From Synechococcales cyanobacterium bin31.maxbin.ball.101 (GTDB lineage: Bacteria > Cyanobacteriota > Cyanobacteriia > Leptolyngbyales > Leptolyngbyaceae), in contig JAAFJU010000044.1 in assembly GCA_013298165.1 (NCBI GenBank), positions 1 to 32,933 of the forward strand: a stretch of DNA of 32,933 nucleotides, in the 5' to 3' direction. Of the stretch, positions 31,787-32,933 are shown piece by piece. A model generated the notes under the pieces. That model did no database searches. It was given only the letters and a program-made list of their open reading frames with translations, and had not been told where the DNA came from. Each line of letters begins with the position of its first letter. Positions within the stretch are counted from its first letter, which is position 1. The position numbers and the translations under genes were made by a program.

Positions 31787-32933
31787 TAGAAGCGCTCACC
31801 AATCCCGAAGTGGAATCGGCTCTGACCCCGATCGCCAAATCCATAGTCAATCCGAATCGGACCTAATGGGGATTGGATCCGAACGCCTAGACCGTAGCCA
31901 ATGCCGCTACCGGGTTTATTCCGAAGTCCAGCGGGATTGCCTTTAATGTCTTTACCCGTTCCAAAATCCGTCCCAGCATCCACAAACAGCGCTCCCGAAA
32001 TCACGGAGAACACAGGGAATCGGTACTCTAGAGTCGCCTGAAGGAAACTCTTCCCGGCTGCGACATCGCCTTCTTCATAGCCGCGAATGGAGTTACTACC
32101 ACCAAGCGAAAACGCTTCGTAAGGCGGCAAGGTTCCCAGGGCGGTCCCGGCTTGAATGTTAAAGGCGAAGCTTTGAGGGCAATCGGGCTTTTGGGCTTTG
32201 TCACGACAGCCGGGGGAAAGTTTCAACAGTCGGGTGGGGATGTACTGGCTGTAACTCCCGCGCAAACGGTTGAAGAAGATGCTGCCATTCCCCACGGGAA
32301 TCGACTGCTCTGTCCCGAACCGCAACAAGGATCCGCTAGTGGGTCGCAAAGCGTCATTCCGCAAATCTCTTACGAAACCAAGCTGAACGGTCAGCAAGTC
32401 ATCTCGGCTAGTTCCACTGGTACTAAGGGCATCACCATTCACGCCTGTGGCGATGTTATACAAACCACTGACCGGATCGCGGCGGAATTGGGGTGCGGAC
32501 GGATTAATTAAGGTGCCGTTGCCATCCTGGACCCGAATGCTTTGGTACTGGAAACCTAGGGAGCCACTCCAGGGCGATCGTTTAAAGACATCTTTCGAGA
32601 GAGGCCGCGCAAAATTCACGCCTAACCCCGTGCGGACGATGTAAGGTACATCCGCATTGGTCCCACCTGTGGAGACGCGAACGGGTTCACCCCCGTCGTA
32701 GATCAGAGACAAACTGCGACGACGGAAACCATTGACGGTATAGCTGGTGCGGTACGGGTCGCCTGCAATCCAAGGATCGGAGAAGTTGGCATCGAAAAGC
32801 AATTCTCGAACCCCGAGCTGAATTTCTGCGCCGAGTTTTTGGTTATTTCCGCCGAGGTTTTGTTGCTGGTAGCTGACGGTTCCGAAGAGTCCACTGCTGG
32901 AACTGACCCCGGCACCCGCTGCGATCGATCCAC
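31786..32933 (-). CDS. Omp85/BamA-family outer-membrane assembly protein (C-terminal part, cut by window edge)
   Basis: The frame runs without a stop from the lpxC junction to the right edge, so the POTRA domains and start lie outside. The visible 382 residues are the 16-strand barrel. Near the cut end is [20 protein letters not shown]. It also has [19 protein letters not shown], the lid-loop motif in [14 protein letters not shown] (the conserved RGY), and the last strand [10 protein letters not shown] ending in phenylalanine. It inserts beta-barrel proteins into the outer membrane. Linkage to lpxC-fabZ-lpxA-lpxB is the common cyanobacterial order. Whether this is the main BamA or a second Omp85 paralogue cannot be told. 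Confidence 0.9.
   Translation of the reverse strand, partial: GSIAAGAGVSSSSGLFGTVSYQQQNLGGNNQKLGAEIQLGVRELLFDANFSDPWIAGDPYRTSYTVNGFRRRSLSLIYDGGEPVRVSTGGTNADVPYIVRTGLGVNFARPLSKDVFKRSPWSGSLGFQYQSIRVQDGNGTLINPSAPQFRRDPVSGLYNIATGVNGDALSTSGTSRDDLLTVQLGFVRDLRNDALRPTSGSLLRFGTEQSIPVGNGSIFFNRLRGSYSQYIPTRLLKLSPGCRDKAQKPDCPQSFAFNIQAGTALGTLPPYEAFSLGGSNSIRGYEEGDVAAGKSFLQATLEYRFPVFSVISGALFVDAGTDFGTGKDIKGNPAGLRNKPGSGIGYGLGVRIQSPLGPIRIDYGFGDRGQSRFHFGIGERF

Noticed and set aside
31503-31850. Open frames antisense to or within lpxC
   Set aside because: They overlap the well-supported lpxC frame and lack motifs.
32703-32933. Separate short gene at the right edge
   Set aside because: The neighbouring frame continues the Omp85 barrel to the edge with recognisable strands; this frame is a shadow.

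Overview
The window comes from a cyanobacterial chromosome. The palindrome GCGATCGC and its core GATCG (HIP1-type motif) occur throughout. The gene content fits: a devBCA-type exporter, DUF4058 and Uma2 proteins, a cyanobacterial-type cobalt-precorrin methyltransferase, and the block omp85-lpxC-fabZ-lpxA-lpxB. I cannot name the genus.

Left part (1-8250, all plus strand). An HDAC-like deacetylase, a secreted coiled-coil protein and an FAD-linked oxidase precede a five-gene cluster. That cluster holds a HlyD/DevB lipoprotein adaptor, DevC permease, DevA ATPase, a membrane histidine kinase and a NarL-type response regulator. Overlapping stop/start codons tie devB to devC and devA to the kinase and regulator. 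A 99-bp foldback repeat separates devC from devA. The pair probably senses an envelope or export signal and controls the exporter; a perfect dyad just before devB is a candidate operator.

Middle part (8250-17300), an accessory region with many regulators and debris. It holds a small orphan protein; wrecks of a SnoaL-like ester cyclase and a TetR regulator broken by hairpins; an SDR/LysR divergent pair; a Tat-lipoprotein formylglycine-generating-enzyme homologue; a cupin/LysR divergent pair; an SRPBCC gene truncated where it meets a TetR gene; and a Rieske oxygenase. The Rieske gene's last 85 bp are duplicated on the far side of a tiny membrane-protein gene. Next comes a TetR gene whose C-terminus is fused to an IS1/InsA-like zinc ribbon. 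This part has clearly been reworked by recombination.

Right part (17400-32933), mostly core genes. An M50-type membrane metallopeptidase fusion and a DUF4058 protein come first. CbiD (cobalamin synthesis) lies divergent from a CtpE-like P-type ATPase, which is followed by a membrane-anchored unknown. A GT4 glycosyltransferase abuts ribonuclease III. Then come a Uma2 protein, a TerB-like protein, a cluster of palindromic repeats, and the minus-strand lipid A/outer-membrane operon, which runs in from the right edge with a partial Omp85 gene.

I see no tRNA, rRNA, CRISPR array or intact insertion sequence. No wholly new defence or biosynthetic system is evident. The most unusual items are the TetR-zinc ribbon fusion, the repeat cluster with compensating stem changes, the duplicated Rieske tail, the hairpin-invaded pseudogenes and several RNA structures that could mask ribosome binding sites.
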